Below, in pieces: positions 1 through 15,254 of a DNA stretch of 64,000 nt. The DNA comes from Anseranas semipalmata. Lineage: Eukaryota > Chordata > Aves > Anseriformes > Anseranatidae. A program made the translations under genes and the position numbers. Numbering within the stretch: the first letter of the stretch is position 1; each line of letters begins with the position of its first letter. The notes under the pieces were generated by a model. It did not search any database. It was not told where the DNA came from and saw nothing but the letters and a program-made list of their open reading frames with translations. The stretch covers positions 186,001 through 250,000 of the forward strand of contig VXAA01004289.1 in NCBI GenBank assembly GCA_013399115.1, read 5' to 3'.

Positions 1-3000
1 AGCTGTGTAAAGCAGACATCCATATTTAACGGCTGGCACACTGCCCCACAGCAGCCAAGAACAACCTCAAGTCCACTGGCAAGAAGTTCTGCAAATTCTG
101 TGTCCCTTCCTCATACCTCCTGCCTCTTCTACCCAAGTCTACCCCCACATCCCCAGCATTAGCACCCTGAAAAGTGTTTTACAAATCCATGCTGTAACAT
201 AAGAACACTAAAAAGCCAAGACAACCTCTTGCACACAACCTCCAAAGTGACTCTTTGCTTACCAGTCCTGGTAAAATCAGAACCAGGTACGAACAGAGTG
301 ATTGATGGACTCCAGGCAGCATCCCGTTTACCTCTGCCTGTACCAGGAAGAGCTCTGAATGGAAAGTATTTGTCCTCTGACTTCAGTGCTGTAGTTTCAG
401 GAAAAAGCTTAACTGAATTTCAGATGGTCAAGGTCACCTGAAAAACCTTAGGTTATGAGAGCATACAAATATTTTATCCTAACATGAACAAGGCCAATAA
501 ATTCAGTTTCATCTTTTTATTTCTAGCAACATTTGTACTTTCAAGTAGCCAGGACTGCCTGCCCAGAGCAGCTTGGCTGAGCAGTTGCTCCTAGGGTTAC
601 CCCAGCAAACACAGCACCAGCCAGGCCCCGTAACTGGAGCAGGTCTGTGATCTGGCTGTGCTCTGAGCCAGGTTCACTGCTACCTGAGCTTACAGCACTG
701 CCAGCCAGCTGGAAAATGTGTGGACAGGATTACATGCCCAGCTATTAGAGAAACACTACTCAAAGCTACAGAGGCAGAAAGAGTTTCCTCCTGAACCTCT
801 GCTCCCAAATACCAAATTGCAGGTATCTAATGCAACACTTCACTAACTGTGCAGAAGAAAATATGCCAGCCAACTGTGAACAGAGATGCGTACTAAGAAA
901 AAAAATGGTTTTATAGTACCAAACACCTCTTACAGGAGTTCTGTTACAGTATTTGGTACCCACACGTCTACTGATATGCTGGAAAACATCTCTCTTTGAT
1001 AGAAAAAATTGAAGTTCTGATGAGGACAGCCTTCTGTAGACTTCCTCTGTCAAAGAGCACAGTTGCAAGCAGCTAGCACATGTCCCACAACAATAAATCC
1101 AGATGGTCTGAACCCTTTTTCTATGGCTTCAGTTAAGGAAATTCAGTCAATTTGCTGAATGTTTGCTCCAAGAAAGGGCTCTGTACAAAGAAGGACATTG
1201 AAAGCACTTAAAACCTACCACAGCTGTGAACTCAGAGGGCAGATTCGCCTGAGATAGTAGACACTATTAAATTATGAGGCTCTTCAATCTGGCATTTCTC
1301 ATTTTTTCCAATATATAACTGCTCTCTCTTTCCCTTAGAAATGACCATGGATTTTCTAATCTAGTTATTACGTTGTTTGAAACATGCAAGCTCAGATTTT
1401 CTTACACAAATACACACACATCTTCTGGCCAGACCATTCTCACAGATTTGTTGCACAGAATCTATGGGGTCACTGTTCTGGACCAGATCTCCCTGCCAGA
1501 CATTGCAAACAGGGAGGAAAAAAAAACATCATTTCTGAGTGTTTACTCCAGAAGTCTAGTAAAAAGACATCGTGATGTAAAATTAGAAGTTTTTGCTAAA
1601 CCACTCCTTCCCTTGAGCTTTCTTGTAGAGACTTATTCCTGTGTGGTCACTCTCCCAGAGTCATCTTACCCTCACTTCCTTGAAGAAAGGTCTCATTTCA
1701 GTCTCCTGTATCCGTTGCCACAAGTCCAGCCACATCCATTTACAGAAACGGAGCATTATTTCAATTCACGAACCTTAGGACTATCATACAAAGGGACTGT
1801 GATGCAACAGCAACCACAGCCCATGCTTCTGGAGCCAAGTGTCAAAACTGCTAGATTTCATGAAGCCTGTCAAATGCCAGCACTGGCAGAAGGCTGACAG
1901 ACTCTTGAGACCTATCTTAGGATACTTGAATTCCCACAAAGTTAAGAAGTCACTTTTAACCACAGGCACAGGATGACTTTGGCATTCAGCAAGTTATCAC
2001 ATGCACACCCAGAACATTTAACATTAACTTTTCTGCTTATAGGTATACAGGGCCTTTTGTTTACTTTCAGATGTCAGGCTTTTTACAGTACCATAAAGAG
2101 ATACTCTAGTAGAGGCAATAGACATTAAATAGTTCTGACTATCTCACTGTGTAATGACACCAGAGCACAGCCATCTCTTGTCTAGTAGGGTTCTTTACAT
2201 TGTGCAGAAAAATAACACTGTTCATTGTATTTTAGCTTCAGCGTAATTGTTCTGTATGCTTGGAAGAGTAAGGAGGGAGACAGAATAATGTGTCTGAAGG
2301 AAGTATGTGAAAATCTGACCCTAAACAATTTCAGTCAGCTTCAAAGCAAGTGTTGCCATCTACAATTATAAACCTGAAATGCAGTTTATAAGCCTGCCTG
2401 TTGCCCAACTACTTCCACATACATTTAACTGCCAGCCTCACTGTCTGTACAAATACTTAACTAACTCCTTAATGAAACTATCTCTGCATGCTTTGCTAGT
2501 TGGTCACCTCAATGTACAGGTTTCCCCAACATCTGGACACTCAGAGTGCCTTTAAAACTTAGCTCCTTTCTGTGAACTATCCCATTGACCTTAAAGCTCT
2601 GTTTGCTAATAAAACCTAAGTCTACATTACTGAAATAAAGTTGCAAGCCTAAAGAAGCACTCAGGCTGATGGAAATGAAGAGGCACTGAATGCAAATTAC
2701 AAGTTATTTCTTTCCTTTGCAGGTTATCCTATCTTCACCTACATAGTCCAAGTCATTAACACAGTCAAGCCTGAGGCCAGCTCAGAAAAGACTACACTGG
2801 TAAGTAGTCAGTCCAGTTGAAAGGTGTGCTTACTTTCTACTCAGAGCAAGCATGATGTTTTTCATGTGGTCTTTAAAAAAAACAATTTTTTGAAAAGCTG
2901 GTTGTTAAGATTAGCACACCACTGGAAGCTCAAGGCATGTGAAACAGTATCACATATTCCAGCAGGAATTTCCAATAGACCTTCCTTCTCTAAAGGATAA

Positions 3001-6000
3001 TTCATGAAGAATCAACTACTAAAGTGTGAAAGGTTCCTGTCAGCTTTATACGTTCACTGCTTTCTCAACTTGTGATTTGAATTCCGTGCATTTTGACAGA
3101 TTTGCCATTTTCTCCATTCATTTCAATAGTTATCGTTTGTTTTTTATAAGCAATATACATCAACAATCTTTGATAAAAGAGCCAAAATTTTACCATATGG
3201 ATCCCATTTCCTTACGTTTTACTTATTCACCTTAGTTCAACTTAACACAAACAGAATGTAAATGAAATAATGAAAAGAATAATTTAATATTGCCAGGCTA
3301 GTAAAATAAGCTACTCAAATATGAAAGACACAGGGATATGTTAGTGTCTACAGCAAAAGGAGACATGGCTTCAGCTTTCTGCCGAACCCCAAAGGCAAGT
3401 TTCGTTATATGCAGTCACAACATTGCCTATGGCTACAACTCCACCCATAAACACTTGTGGATCAAGTACAGGACAGAAAGACACTGTAGAAGCAGAGTAG
3501 AAGAACAGGAAAGAGGGACTAGAGACCATCCGGAGGAATTGCAGAGCATATACTGAACTCACCACAGTGACAGCAGGAAACCTGAATTCAGGTTTGTTCA
3601 CCTCTCATCTGTTCACACATTGTTTACCCAAGGCTCTATCACTCCTGCGGCTGCCAGTTTAGATGCTTCACTCTACAAACAGTAGCTAAGGTCACCCTGA
3701 TTAAGTTGAGGTGTCGTAGCCGCCCCACAGGAACAGAATAAAGTACGAGGTTTACTGTGACAAAAGGGGGACCCTAGGGACTGAAGAAGCCAAACATGTC
3801 TGACAGGAGTCATTGATGCTTCACCAACACACAAGCTAGTTGAAGCCTGCAAGAAGCATACGGTTAAGATTTTTGATCACTGTTGTTACTGTTTGGCAGA
3901 AATTCAACACACTACTTTCCATTTAAATCATAAACAACTAAGATAACTCCCTGCAAAATGTTGCACATGTTTTGAAGTGTCAAAAAGCTGACTGCATTAC
4001 AGCCTAAGACCAAAAGAGCAATTTGTAGATAGACTTGTGGTAAATGCCTACTACCTGGATGTTGGTAAATAAGGGGCTACTCTTGGCTGCGAGAAAGGAA
4101 GAAGACAAGAACCGAGAGAGTGGGGAGGGAGACAGGGGAAGGGAAGAGCCCTTTTCACCTCCTGAAAAAGCCCAGCATATTATTTTGTTTGGGAGGGAAC
4201 AGCTGCCAAATGGATTCAGTGTTCAGATTACTGGGAGGTTGACATCAAAAAGCTTCCTACCAGCAAACTCACACTACAGTAACCAGCTGGAAGAAATGTG
4301 ATAAGGTATAGCTTAAAGAACAGAAAAGGAGGATGACAAGTGGGAATGCTGGAGCAAAAGAGACAACCTGAGGAGAAAGCTGTATGTGTGAGTGTCACTG
4401 AGTCACTCAGACAAGAACTATATGAGCCTCATGGTCTGAACCATATGACTCAGTAGGGCTGAAACACCTGTCTAGGAAAAGCCAAAAGCAAAAGCATCAC
4501 TTAAGCACAGGGTAAATTTGAAATTGTAAGATTGCACTATGGAGACATTCAGCCCTGACATCTAGTCTTTATTGTTTCTTTGACAATTCATTGTTCCCTG
4601 CTCCTTCCCACAAAGGTCCAAAAAACTGTTTCACATTCTCCATATTCTGAAAGGAGCTCCAGAAAACACCTGAATTGTTACAACATTTTTTTCCTCAAAG
4701 ATACAAACAAGTGTATGAATAAAATAGAAGGAAAAATATGCATACCATGAGGTTTGCAGTCCTGAACTTGGAGAACACACTTCCCTCTGACTGCTTTGCT
4801 TTTCTTCCCTAAATAATTATTACAGCCTTAGTACCTTTGAAGTTTGTAATTCCAATTTTTTGATTTATAGGCACAATGGCTTTTTTAATCTTAGCAGGCA
4901 GGAAAAAAACTTAAGCATTAAGGATAACAGCTGAACCAACTTAGATTGCACCTATGGAATAAATTGACCCATAGAATTAAACTGAACAGTTTTAATATAA
5001 AAATGCCCTAAAATTCACAGGAAAGTAAAGAAATGTGGTATGGTACAGAACATCAACACACAGGCAGTTGGCCCCTGAGCCCCCAGTAGCAGATACCCAA
5101 AGCCATGGCAGCTCCTGCCCTACCTCCCATATTTCTGGCTTCCCAGGGAAGGCAGCTGAGCTGCTTGTGAAACAACTCACAAGCCACGTTGCATTTCATT
5201 GTTTCTCCCACCGAGATGGCCCAGCATGAGCAGGAACCACCAGAAAAGGGGGCAGAGGTGCAGCATAAGGTTTACAAGCCAGGACCTCACCCTACAAACT
5301 CTTGTCCTCACTGACTGTACCAATCCATGTAGGTGCAAAAAGGCACAGGGGCAGGAGACATCATCTTTGTTCCTGCTTCCAAGTGGGATGACAGGTTTTT
5401 GCAGGTAGAGGACAAACTTGGTGTACCCATGCAGGTAACCAGTTCAAAGGCAGTGGCATATCAGTAATGGCCTCAGTTATCAACTGAAGCCTGCTTGGCT
5501 GCCTCTGCTCCACAGTGAGCAGAGCAGAGTTATCAGAGCTGGCACCACTGGCTCCACGTTGCCTCCTCCCAGTGCTCCCTGCCAGGCACAAGGCACAGGC
5601 AGGCATTGCTTGTGCAACAATTGCTCACACTGCACCTATGGACCAGTTGTCTGGTCCTTTTTTTCTCTTACTTAAATACATACCCAGTAATAAGAATTAA
5701 TTTTCCTTTGTAATCAGGAGTTAGGACCATAGGAGTGAACTGAAGCACCATTAGTCTAAAAGTTTAATCTGAGCTCTTACAGCAAGTTTGAAAAGAGCAA
5801 ACAAAAACCCACCCTTTCACTCAAATAGGTCCAGTGCCTAAACACTGAGACTTAGAACTGCTTTGAGTGACAATGACACAGCTACCATTGCACATATCAC
5901 TGCACAGTCACCAGACATGAAGTGAGCCAGAAGTTCCCCCTTACTTATCAATTAACAGAGCACTTCCATTTCCAGGACAAGTCACTGACAGCTGCGTGCA

Positions 6001-9000
6001 CAAGATATGCCTTCACTAAATCATGCACCCATCAGTTTCTAAACATAATTATTAGATCTACTAAATTCAGATTTCCTCTAAGCTGATAAAAAACTTTGTC
6101 AATCTCTTGTCTTTAAATTTTCAGCTTACTTGCTTGTGTCTACTCTCCAGAAAGTAAGATTTGGATTAATGGTCAGCGCTTACGGACCATGAAACAGCCT
6201 CTTCACTCCTTGAGTGCATTTCTACTAATGAAAGCACTACAGTGACAATGTTAAATGTCAATTGAGAATAAAATAGTAGGAGAATATCAGGAGCATTGTG
6301 CAAACACCTCGAAACAAACAAGCATTCTGCTTGAAATAGCAATACTAAGATCACTACAATACAGGAAGCATATTTAGCTTTCATTACTGTTGTGGCAACC
6401 ATAGCACAAGCAATGCACACAAAATTAACATCAAATTAAGCTATTAGTTTTCAAGTTTTGAGTTCTCTACCCAACAACGGAAATCACATCTGCAAGGGCT
6501 CAGCAGTGACATTTGTCATCTTCTGCATTGCTGCAGTCTGTTTCCTTCATTGAAGCACTGCTCCAAAAAATTAGCACTCGTTAGAGCTTTTCATGACTTT
6601 TTCCTCCAGGCTTTGTGCTGGTTTCCCAATCACTCTAGCTATGGTCATCATCCTCCTTACTATAAGGTACTTGGAGCTGCTGTAGGGTACAGAACAGTCT
6701 GAAAAATAACTACTCTGTCACTACTTCTAGTACTACAGGGTAACTGTTTCTGCAGAGACCCAGTGTCACAACAAGGCTTGCTCTCTTACCATCAGTTTTT
6801 CTGCTTTTGTTGGACTGCAGACTAACAGTTGTCACAAGTCAGCCAAAGGACAATACTTCTTCCTAATTGACAATAGTTTTCATGCAAATTGTCAAGTTCC
6901 AAGAATGTCTATCTTATAACTTGTGGGGATTGAATTAAAATAACTTGATCAGATATAGACTTGCATCTCAAATGTGCCTAAGAAACTAGTACAAACCAAT
7001 TCTGCTACTGCTCTAGGAACCCAGACACCTCATTTCTTCATCCATTTGGGGTTACAGATACACCCATCATCAAGCAGCATTTGCAGCCTGAACAGAAGCA
7101 ATTTACTGCAATTTACTGGTCCGCAGCCTCCCACCATAGTTTTAGGAAAAAATATATAGGCTAATGTTGCAGAAGTCCACTTTTTTTTTCCCCCCAGAAA
7201 TGTCTATAAACATTTGTGGAGCTACTTAATTTTGTTCAAGTGTAACAAAAAAGGAGACACTACTTAGTGCCATGGTTCAGTGTTATGGGAAACCCCAGCC
7301 CTTGTTTTGCTTCTTACTACCCAAAATACAAAAAAAAAAATTACATTCAGTTTGTTCTAGAACAACTCACACCAGCTAAATCTTCAGCAAAATCATCTTT
7401 TTTTTTTTTTCCCTCCTTTTTTTGATATATATGAAGATAGAAACTGGACCACAAGCAGTCTGCCTTGCATATTATAAAACCAAGATAGCTTCTGGAGTGT
7501 TGTAATCTACTTTTTAAACAAGTATTATTACCATGGTCAGAGGTGATGTAAATTCAAAGTGATAGGCAGTCACGTGCAATCCTTGCAGGTAAGCTGGGTA
7601 CCTGCTTTCACCAGTCAGCTAACAAACACCAGAACAGGGCTGGTTCATCTCCCAGCCTCTACTAAATCACAGTGCAAAAACCTCTGCTCTGCCATGTCCT
7701 GAAAAGTACTATTCAAAACAGTTTGAGCTCAGATATAATGAAATAATGTTTACAGCGTGCCTGGTTTTGTAAAAACAGCCAACCATTTTTCCTGGGTAAG
7801 TGCTCTATCCCAGAGTAATCTAAGCATAATAGCTGTTCTTCCCAGTACGCTTTTGTGTTCTTTTTAAGTTACACTACCACATACCCAGGCTGATATTTCA
7901 GTGCATTATTTCTCCTACTACATTGTATTGAGAACATATGGAATTTAAGCCTTGTTTACTACTGAACAGAGGCCAGACAGCTATTGATTGGGTAAATCAG
8001 TTGGCCTGAAAAAAAACTAAAAATCCCAGAAATAAGCAGTACATACCACAAGTCACTTCTCATCTCCATGGTTTTGAGGCCCTGTAAAGTTACTCTTGAG
8101 TTGCAATCAGAAAAGGGATGTACATAAATTAAGATTCAGTACACTTTTACAAGAAGCACTTTTTTTCCTTTCATGTTCAAGCAGTTTAACGTTTAGATGG
8201 TTTCTTACAATTTTTGCACCCCTACAGCAGTGCCTGTTGAGCACCACAGCGTCTTTACTGACAATTGAGGCTTTATCAAACTATGGTGCTTGAGACTGAA
8301 TTCTCTCAAAAAACGTTTCTGTAATTCAAAACCACTTTGGCCCCAGGAGAGCTGACAACAAGCCCATCTCCGGCAGGCCAGCAGTGACACTGGGCTTCCA
8401 GCAGCACCATAGCAGGGGCACCCAGCAAGCAGGTGGTGCTCACCTCACTGCCCCACATGCCTGGAGGTCCCCCTCTCCCCCCAGTTCATATGCACATTCC
8501 TGTGCTGTCCCCATGTTTTGCTGCCCCTTTGCACACACATTTTCCTGATCAAATATTCACCTCTATGTGCAGCAGTAACACAGCTTAAATCAACTCAACC
8601 TGCTGCTTGTGCTCATCCCCGCTGCAGCTACACCGTAATGCTGGCAGACCTGACTGTGGGTTTATGCTGCGAGCCAGACCAGGGACCTAACCCAGCCAAA
8701 AAAAACCACATGGAAGGAGTCAAGGCTGCTTCTCCAACCGGCAGAGCTGACTGAAAGTGCACACAAAACCACAGCTTCAGGGTGTGGATCCAGAGCAATT
8801 CAAACTCATTTAAATCCTGGCTGCTGCAGTCCCACCTGGCCATAAATGCCCCCCCCTCCTGGGGTCAACACAAGCAGCTGTGTCACCCACATCTAGCCAC
8901 TTCAGAGGCTTGAAGGGTCTGGAAACCCAGCCATGCAAATCAGCTCTGCAAGGAGTGATTATACTCCCAGCAGATTAGGTCTCTGTGCCATCATGTTGAT

Positions 9001-12000
9001 GAGAGGCAAAGACCACAGCAGCCCAACAGACCAGCTGAAGGCACCTTGGCAAGTTCAGGCTATGCAGAAGGCTCCCCAAATGCAAAGGTCTACAGCAAGG
9101 TGGGAGCTGAGATCCCAATGTAACTAACAGTGGTTAAAAACAACAGTTTCAGACGAAGTTAGGCCTAGATACAGGATCATGTTCTCAAAGCCAGCCTCTG
9201 CCCTTCTTTAGTTTTCAAGCATTTTATCTAGTTTGTGGTCACTCTAACCACACTACTAGGCACAGATATCCTCTGTACTTGGCTACAATTCCACAAAACA
9301 CCTTTGAAACCCCTCTAAAAATACAAGTAAAATATTTACTGGCCTTCAACCCTGTGGAAGAGTGGTTGCTTTAACGGAGTACATTTGTCTACATGCTTTG
9401 AGCTTTTGCCATTTCAACCAGTGCACTGAGCACCTTTACTAATCAAGCACAAGTGTGGGAGGATATACTCAATTTTCAGGTGGAATGCCCAATAAGTGAT
9501 GGCTAGTATGCACAACTACTTGTTTCACGGCCTTCATGTCAGGTATTCCCAGGCTGAATACCCTTTCAGAATTTAGAGCCAGGTAAGAATCTGTTTAAAT
9601 AACTCGCTGAAGGCCACAGGAGCTTTTGCTGCGCTTTGAATGGAGCAGGTCAAGGTCCACAGAGAAGGGCTGGCAGAGACCACATCCCTTATCACCTGCT
9701 TTTGCTGAAGCCATGGGCTGCTTAGCCTGCTATACCCAAGCCAGGAGAAGCTCCTGAGATGAGAGCTGCCATTTCTGCCAGCTCCAGAGTCTTGCAGGCA
9801 GGGCAGGCACCACACCTTGAGGCAGCAGCTCCTTGGGCTGGCGGCTGTTTGCCAATGGCTGTGAGTCAGAGCCATGAGGCGCTGCTCAAATCTGACTCCT
9901 GAAGGATTTGTACCTGGCCAACCTCTTAACTTGAGCAATAAGTGATATCACTGACATGATTCCTCTAGGTAAGTTTCTTGCTAATGCACACTCACCTGAA
10001 TGAAACAGTAATTTAATTAAACTCTGAAGTCAACCATCAACACAAGTTCTTAATGGTTATTTATTTATTAGCATTTCAAAATATATTAAGGAGCAAGAGA
10101 CCCTGCAGAGTCTGTAGGAACACCATGTGATTCAGTATCTCCCTTGAGGGGTAGCAGTTGATCTCCAGAACAAAGAGTCCCTTTTCTCTGCTCCATAGAC
10201 TTCCAAGCAAGGACTGTGATCACAGCCCCTCCCTCTCCTGCCCCATGTCCCATGCTGGGGCATTTCAAGGCCACCCCACCACACCCTGTAGGCACTGCCT
10301 GCTGCCACCAGCCCATCACCCCATGGACCAGGGCACCCCTGGACACCAGCACACACCTGCCTCTCCCTTCCCCCAGCTGTGACACTAAGGCAGTACATGT
10401 CCTGTGGTTAACCTTCCTCAAAGCACAGCTGGCACCCTGCTGAAGATGGCGGTGGTTTTCTGAAGGCAAGCACAAGCACTGAAGCACAGGAAGTGCTGAT
10501 CCACCAGAGAGCTGTGCAGGGCCCAGTCTGTGTCCCAGCCCATCTTGCTGCTGGGCATCAGCAAGCAAGGTGCCTGCACCTGGCACCCCTCCCTGCTTCA
10601 TCCCCAGCAGGTCACAGGGTGGGCACCACTTCCTCCCCACCCGATGCCTGCAGCTCGGTTCCACAACAGTTCAAGGATATCTGTTCCAAAAAATCACCCA
10701 AACAGTCTGAACAAGTGAAGCAAACACAGCAGGTTAATCATTTCCTGCGAGGAGCAGAGCACAGTTCGTTTATCATCCTGGTAAAATATGACCCACCAGT
10801 CCTGTCTATCATTGTCAGGCATTTTTTTCCCACCTTACAGGTAAAGTTATTCCTAGTATATCATAACAGACTTGAATCAACAACAGTAACAAGCAAATCT
10901 TGAGCTGGAACAACTATGTAACTGAAAGACCACTTTTAACAGAGGAGGCAAGCTGCAAATCTGTATGCTTCCTATTCCCTGCCTCAAGTATTGGACTTTA
11001 TCTAGCACACTCATGTGTGCTATAAAACCTGCTTCCAGTGCAATATTAATATTTCCTGTTCAACAGTGTTCAAGTAGCTGTAAGCATGCTGTAACATAGC
11101 TCAGTCCTTTCTTTACCAAGAGACTTTGGGGGAGATGAGCCTGCTTTGTACAAACAGCACACAGAGAACCACTCCTACCAAATGAATTATGTGCACTTGG
11201 TTCAACAAAGCAGTTAAACTTTTCAAGTTCTCATTCAACAGTTTAATTATTAGCAATGTACAAAAGAGTAGAAGAGATAAACAGTGTGTTTGGTTGCCAA
11301 ATTACACCCATCAATAAAAAAAGTGTTCTCATGAGCCGCAAGTGCTACAGAAAGCATACACCCAAAAGAATATATATGCATAGGATACAGTTAAGCTTTT
11401 TTTTTTTTTTTTAAGCTTTAAAAACCCATCTGTTTTCATTTAAAAAAAATCCTATGGAACATTTACCATAAGATTTTTCCTATTCAGTTGAAAAATAGCC
11501 ATTTGTTTCCCTGCACTTAATACAGACATGCAGAATTCATAGATTGTCAAGTTGAACATTTTTCTAAAAGTCACAACTTCGCAAGTTTTCACATCCTGCT
11601 GAATTAAGGTGCAGTTTCATAGAGAGGCGTAGGCTATATTTCACTTTGGGTTTGCCCTGCCTATCTCCACAGGCAGGGCAGCTCTCAAAGCTTTATTCTG
11701 CTTGTTTGTCTCATCTCCCATTTCCTAGCACCAGAAAGAAGCAGTCCTGGGAGCCAAAATGAGTAGCACCAACACCAACTTCAACACTGGATGCTAAGGT
11801 CAAGTCTCCACAGTATTTACCCATCTTGGCCCCATAAAGCTGGCTTTCCAGCTTCAACAGGTAAGATGGAGACTCCTTTAGCTGCTTGTCATGAGAAAAG
11901 TGGGAGGGTATTGCCAGCTGCAAAACCTAGCTTCACTACACACTTTGAGAAGATGAACAAACCCCAGTATGAGTCTGTGTGATGTTCCTTTCTGACAGAT

Positions 12001-15000
12001 TTCTTCACACCTCCCTTTCAACCAGATTGATGTTGCTGATGCACCTAGTTTCTCCCCTGCTCCCTGCACAGGGACCTGGGCTCACTAAACCAGGTACATT
12101 ATTTCAGCAACTCTGAGCATGGAAATGCCTGAAATCCTTTGCAAATCCAGACATTTGTTGCCTCACTCACTGTAGCTGTATTACATTCCTGGAAATGTCA
12201 TGAAGCCATTCAGCCATTCCTTACAAAATGTAAGTATTTGTTACTCCACATATGTTTCAGAGAGATCAAGCTGTAAAGAACCTTAAAATGTTAGGAAAAA
12301 GGCTTTTTCTCAAAGATATACTGCTGTCTGATTTTCTGTCTTCCTATATTCAAAACTTTGCCTTTAATTAATCTGGGAGGCACTTCCAAGAAGTTTCTTC
12401 ATAATCTTGAATGGCACCAAGCATTTTCATCACAGAAATGGCTTGTACCTTGAGTTTTGTTACAAGTCCCAGTTCTCTGTAATTTGGTGAAACTTTGCAA
12501 TTGATTTTGCTGGGATTGAGAAATACGCCAGGCAACAGCTGTAGCCAGATTGGAAAACAGCTACATAAATTCAGTTGCAGTGAGCCTGTTAACAGTTTCT
12601 GCTGTATGAGCTACTTCCTTCTACTTATACGATCTCACTGGAGTTTGTGCTGGACATGAACATCTGAAAGACCCAACGCATCACCAAGGAAAATTTTTGA
12701 CATTATTTTTTTTAAAGCAATTGACAGCATCCAGAGTTGGGGGCACCTTTCAACAAACGGTCCACGAAGCCACAAACGTTTGGCAATAAAAGGCAAAGAG
12801 AAGGTCCAAAGGCTTTGCTTGAGACACTGTTTCTCCAATGTACAGTGTTCACCCTGAACTAGCACCAGAAAGGGATCCTCTTGCTTGGTTTCATTCAGCT
12901 ATTTCCTGACTCTGAAGATGAAAATGATCAGCTATAAGGATTTTTTCCAGATGCGTATCTTTGAGTAACTACATCAGCAAAACTTGAAACACAAAGCTAA
13001 TGTTTAAGTTAGGGATGTCTTCCCAATTACTCTTCCTTTGTGTTATTAGGTTTTCACCCAAAGATACTTTTCTCCCACTGGTTTCCATCAGGCTACAAAA
13101 TGTACCTAAGATTTGTATGCATCTTCCTCTTTAGCTATCAAAATGAAATGCTACTGGCACCCATGCAGACTGATTCATGTACTTCCTAGCAGAGAAGCAT
13201 TACAGTAAAATGCTAGCCTTCTTCAAAGCAACCTACAACCTCTGCCAGGAGCTTGAAGCCAAAGTCAAAAGTACAAGTTAGGTTAAACGTTGAAAGCAGT
13301 ATGAGGTTGCTAGAGCAAGAAGCCTTAGCAATTTGATAGCCTAACTTGGACAACTTATTAACTCTTCTGAGAAAGCCAGTATAGATGTGCTGTTCCAGTG
13401 ATCCAAAGTGCAATTTTAGTTATACAGAGAACCTGCAACTTATGGTAGGCTTCAGAAGACATCAGATAATGCGAGCACAAGTTTTCTAGGTAGAGAGAAA
13501 TTTTTTATTTTTCTTTCTTTTATTATTTTTTCCCCCCCAAGATGCTTCCTCTCCTACCCATCCCCAAAATGGCAGGCAAATATAGTATAGCTAAAACGTA
13601 TTTGGTTTTCTAGACACAAGCTATAGCTAAGAAACCAAATACACGCATCCATATCATCACAGACAGGGCTATGGTTTGCAGAATTAGTTTGTTGTTATTT
13701 TTTTTAAATATAGGCATCAGCCCAGCATATACGAGGAGCCATTGCCCAAGCCCTTGAAAGGAATATTATCTCCAAGGCTCCTGCAGAAAGAAAAAAACAT
13801 CAAAAGAAAAGAAAAGGATGCAGTGTGGTACAGCAGACTCAGCTTCTCACTCAGGGAAGGGCTGAACAGCCACTGAAGCCTGAGCAAGCAGACAGCATTG
13901 GCCAGAGGGGAGCTAGCATCAGAAAAGCAAAGAAGGATGTTCTCACCCACACTTGCCTGCACTTCGGGACCATAGGCCAAACACCAGGAGAGTGCTGGTC
14001 ACCCCAGCAAAGAACTCTGAACTGTCATAGCAAAGCATAAATACTGAGATGAGAGACCATATCTTCAAAATGATATCAAGTATGTTTAATGTGGTCATCC
14101 TTTCCCACAATAAATAAGGGTGTGAGATTCTTAAAAATACCCCAAGCAGCTTGGGCAGTAAGAAAATCAATAACCCTCAGTGCCCAGCCAGGAACCAAGG
14201 CATAAAGGATGGGCCCTTTGCTCCTTGACTCTTTGACCATATTGGACTTTATGGGAAGTGCCATATGTCCAAATTTGTAAGTCCCAAGAACCGTCCAGAC
14301 CAGATCTGCAGAGCAGCGCCCCTGCTGCTGAGGACCTGATGGGCACACCACCTGCATTTGAGAAGTTTCTGCACATCAGGCAAGTGGACAAAGCGTCAGT
14401 TCACGGTCAGATCACTGCGTGGCACAGAGCTTGCCCTCAGCACCATGTCTGCCCAGGCCCCACCCCCGTGCCTGGACGCTGCCCTACCACATTGGCAATG
14501 GCACAGCAAGCTGGGATGACTGGGAGATTGGCTTCAAAAGTAAATGTCATTATCTCTAGCGTAGTCACACAGCCTACATCTCCAGCAACCCACTCTAGGA
14601 AACATCATCAGTTCTAACCATCAGCAACTATCTCCAGAAAGCATCATCAGTACACCTTCAAAAGTCTATGGGACACCCACTAGGCAGTGCAAATGAGAAA
14701 TGAAACCTACAGGCATGGTCTACAGACCGCAGCACCTGGCAGGCATTGATAGAGGGAAACACTCAGGAGGGTGCATGATCCTCCAAGCTGAAGGTGTTGC
14801 TGCCAAGCACCATCTTTCCCACCCATCCTGGGTGGAAGCAAGGTGGCCTGTATCATTGTCAAGGTTCTAGTGCTTCTGTAAAAAAGAGATTTCAGTAATA
14901 GCTTTAAAAAAGCCATCATGCTAAAACCTGGAAAGCTAGTCATCAGACCACAGGGTGCCATGGTTGCTGTGAGCTTTGCAAATAATTTGCATGTCCGCTT

Positions 15001-15250
15001 TTAGCAATGCCTAAAATATCAGAGGCATTTCTTATCAGGATGGCAAAACCAAGGGCTTACGCCGCTCTGCCCAAAGGAGCCAGGAGAAAACACAGCCCAT
15101 GCAGGATCCCAGCACACAACAGCAATGCTGAGAGGGCCCTACAGCAAGCAGGAGGAGGGAAGGTGCTTCAGGGCTTTTTTAAATATAGGTTTGGGAAACA
15201 AATACACCTCATCTGAAAGGAAACGCCTGGTACCTGCACTGCTTCTCACC
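1..15250. other. Noncoding DNA, no supported gene
   Basis: Open frames here are short and in mixed directions, and none resembles a known protein. Apart from the block at 2723, I see only poly(T) runs near 7170, 7399 and 11398 and a GC-richer part at about 10090-10660. No CR1, tRNA or other RNA gene was recognised. It may be intergenic or a large intron of the next gene. Confidence 0.6.
2723..2799 (+). other. Exon-like block, no known protein
   Basis: A pyrimidine-rich acceptor ending TTTCCTTTGCAG precedes 77 bases, and a strong GTAAGT donor follows. One frame is open across the block and reads YPIFTYIVQVINTVKPE and then ASSEKTTL, with phase 2 at the start and phase 0 at the end. I do not recognise the peptide and found no partner exons nearby. 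It could be a noncoding RNA exon or chance. Confidence 0.25.
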
Positions 15251-15254
15251 TCAC

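Noticed and set aside
1373..1897. Open frame of 174 codons on the plus strand
   Set aside because: It has no recognisable domain, no splice sites or promoter support, and a length that can occur by chance in 64 kb read in six frames.
10086..10664. Open frame of 192 codons on the minus strand
   Set aside because: It lies in GC-richer DNA with several overlapping open frames in both directions, has low-complexity composition and resembles no family I know.
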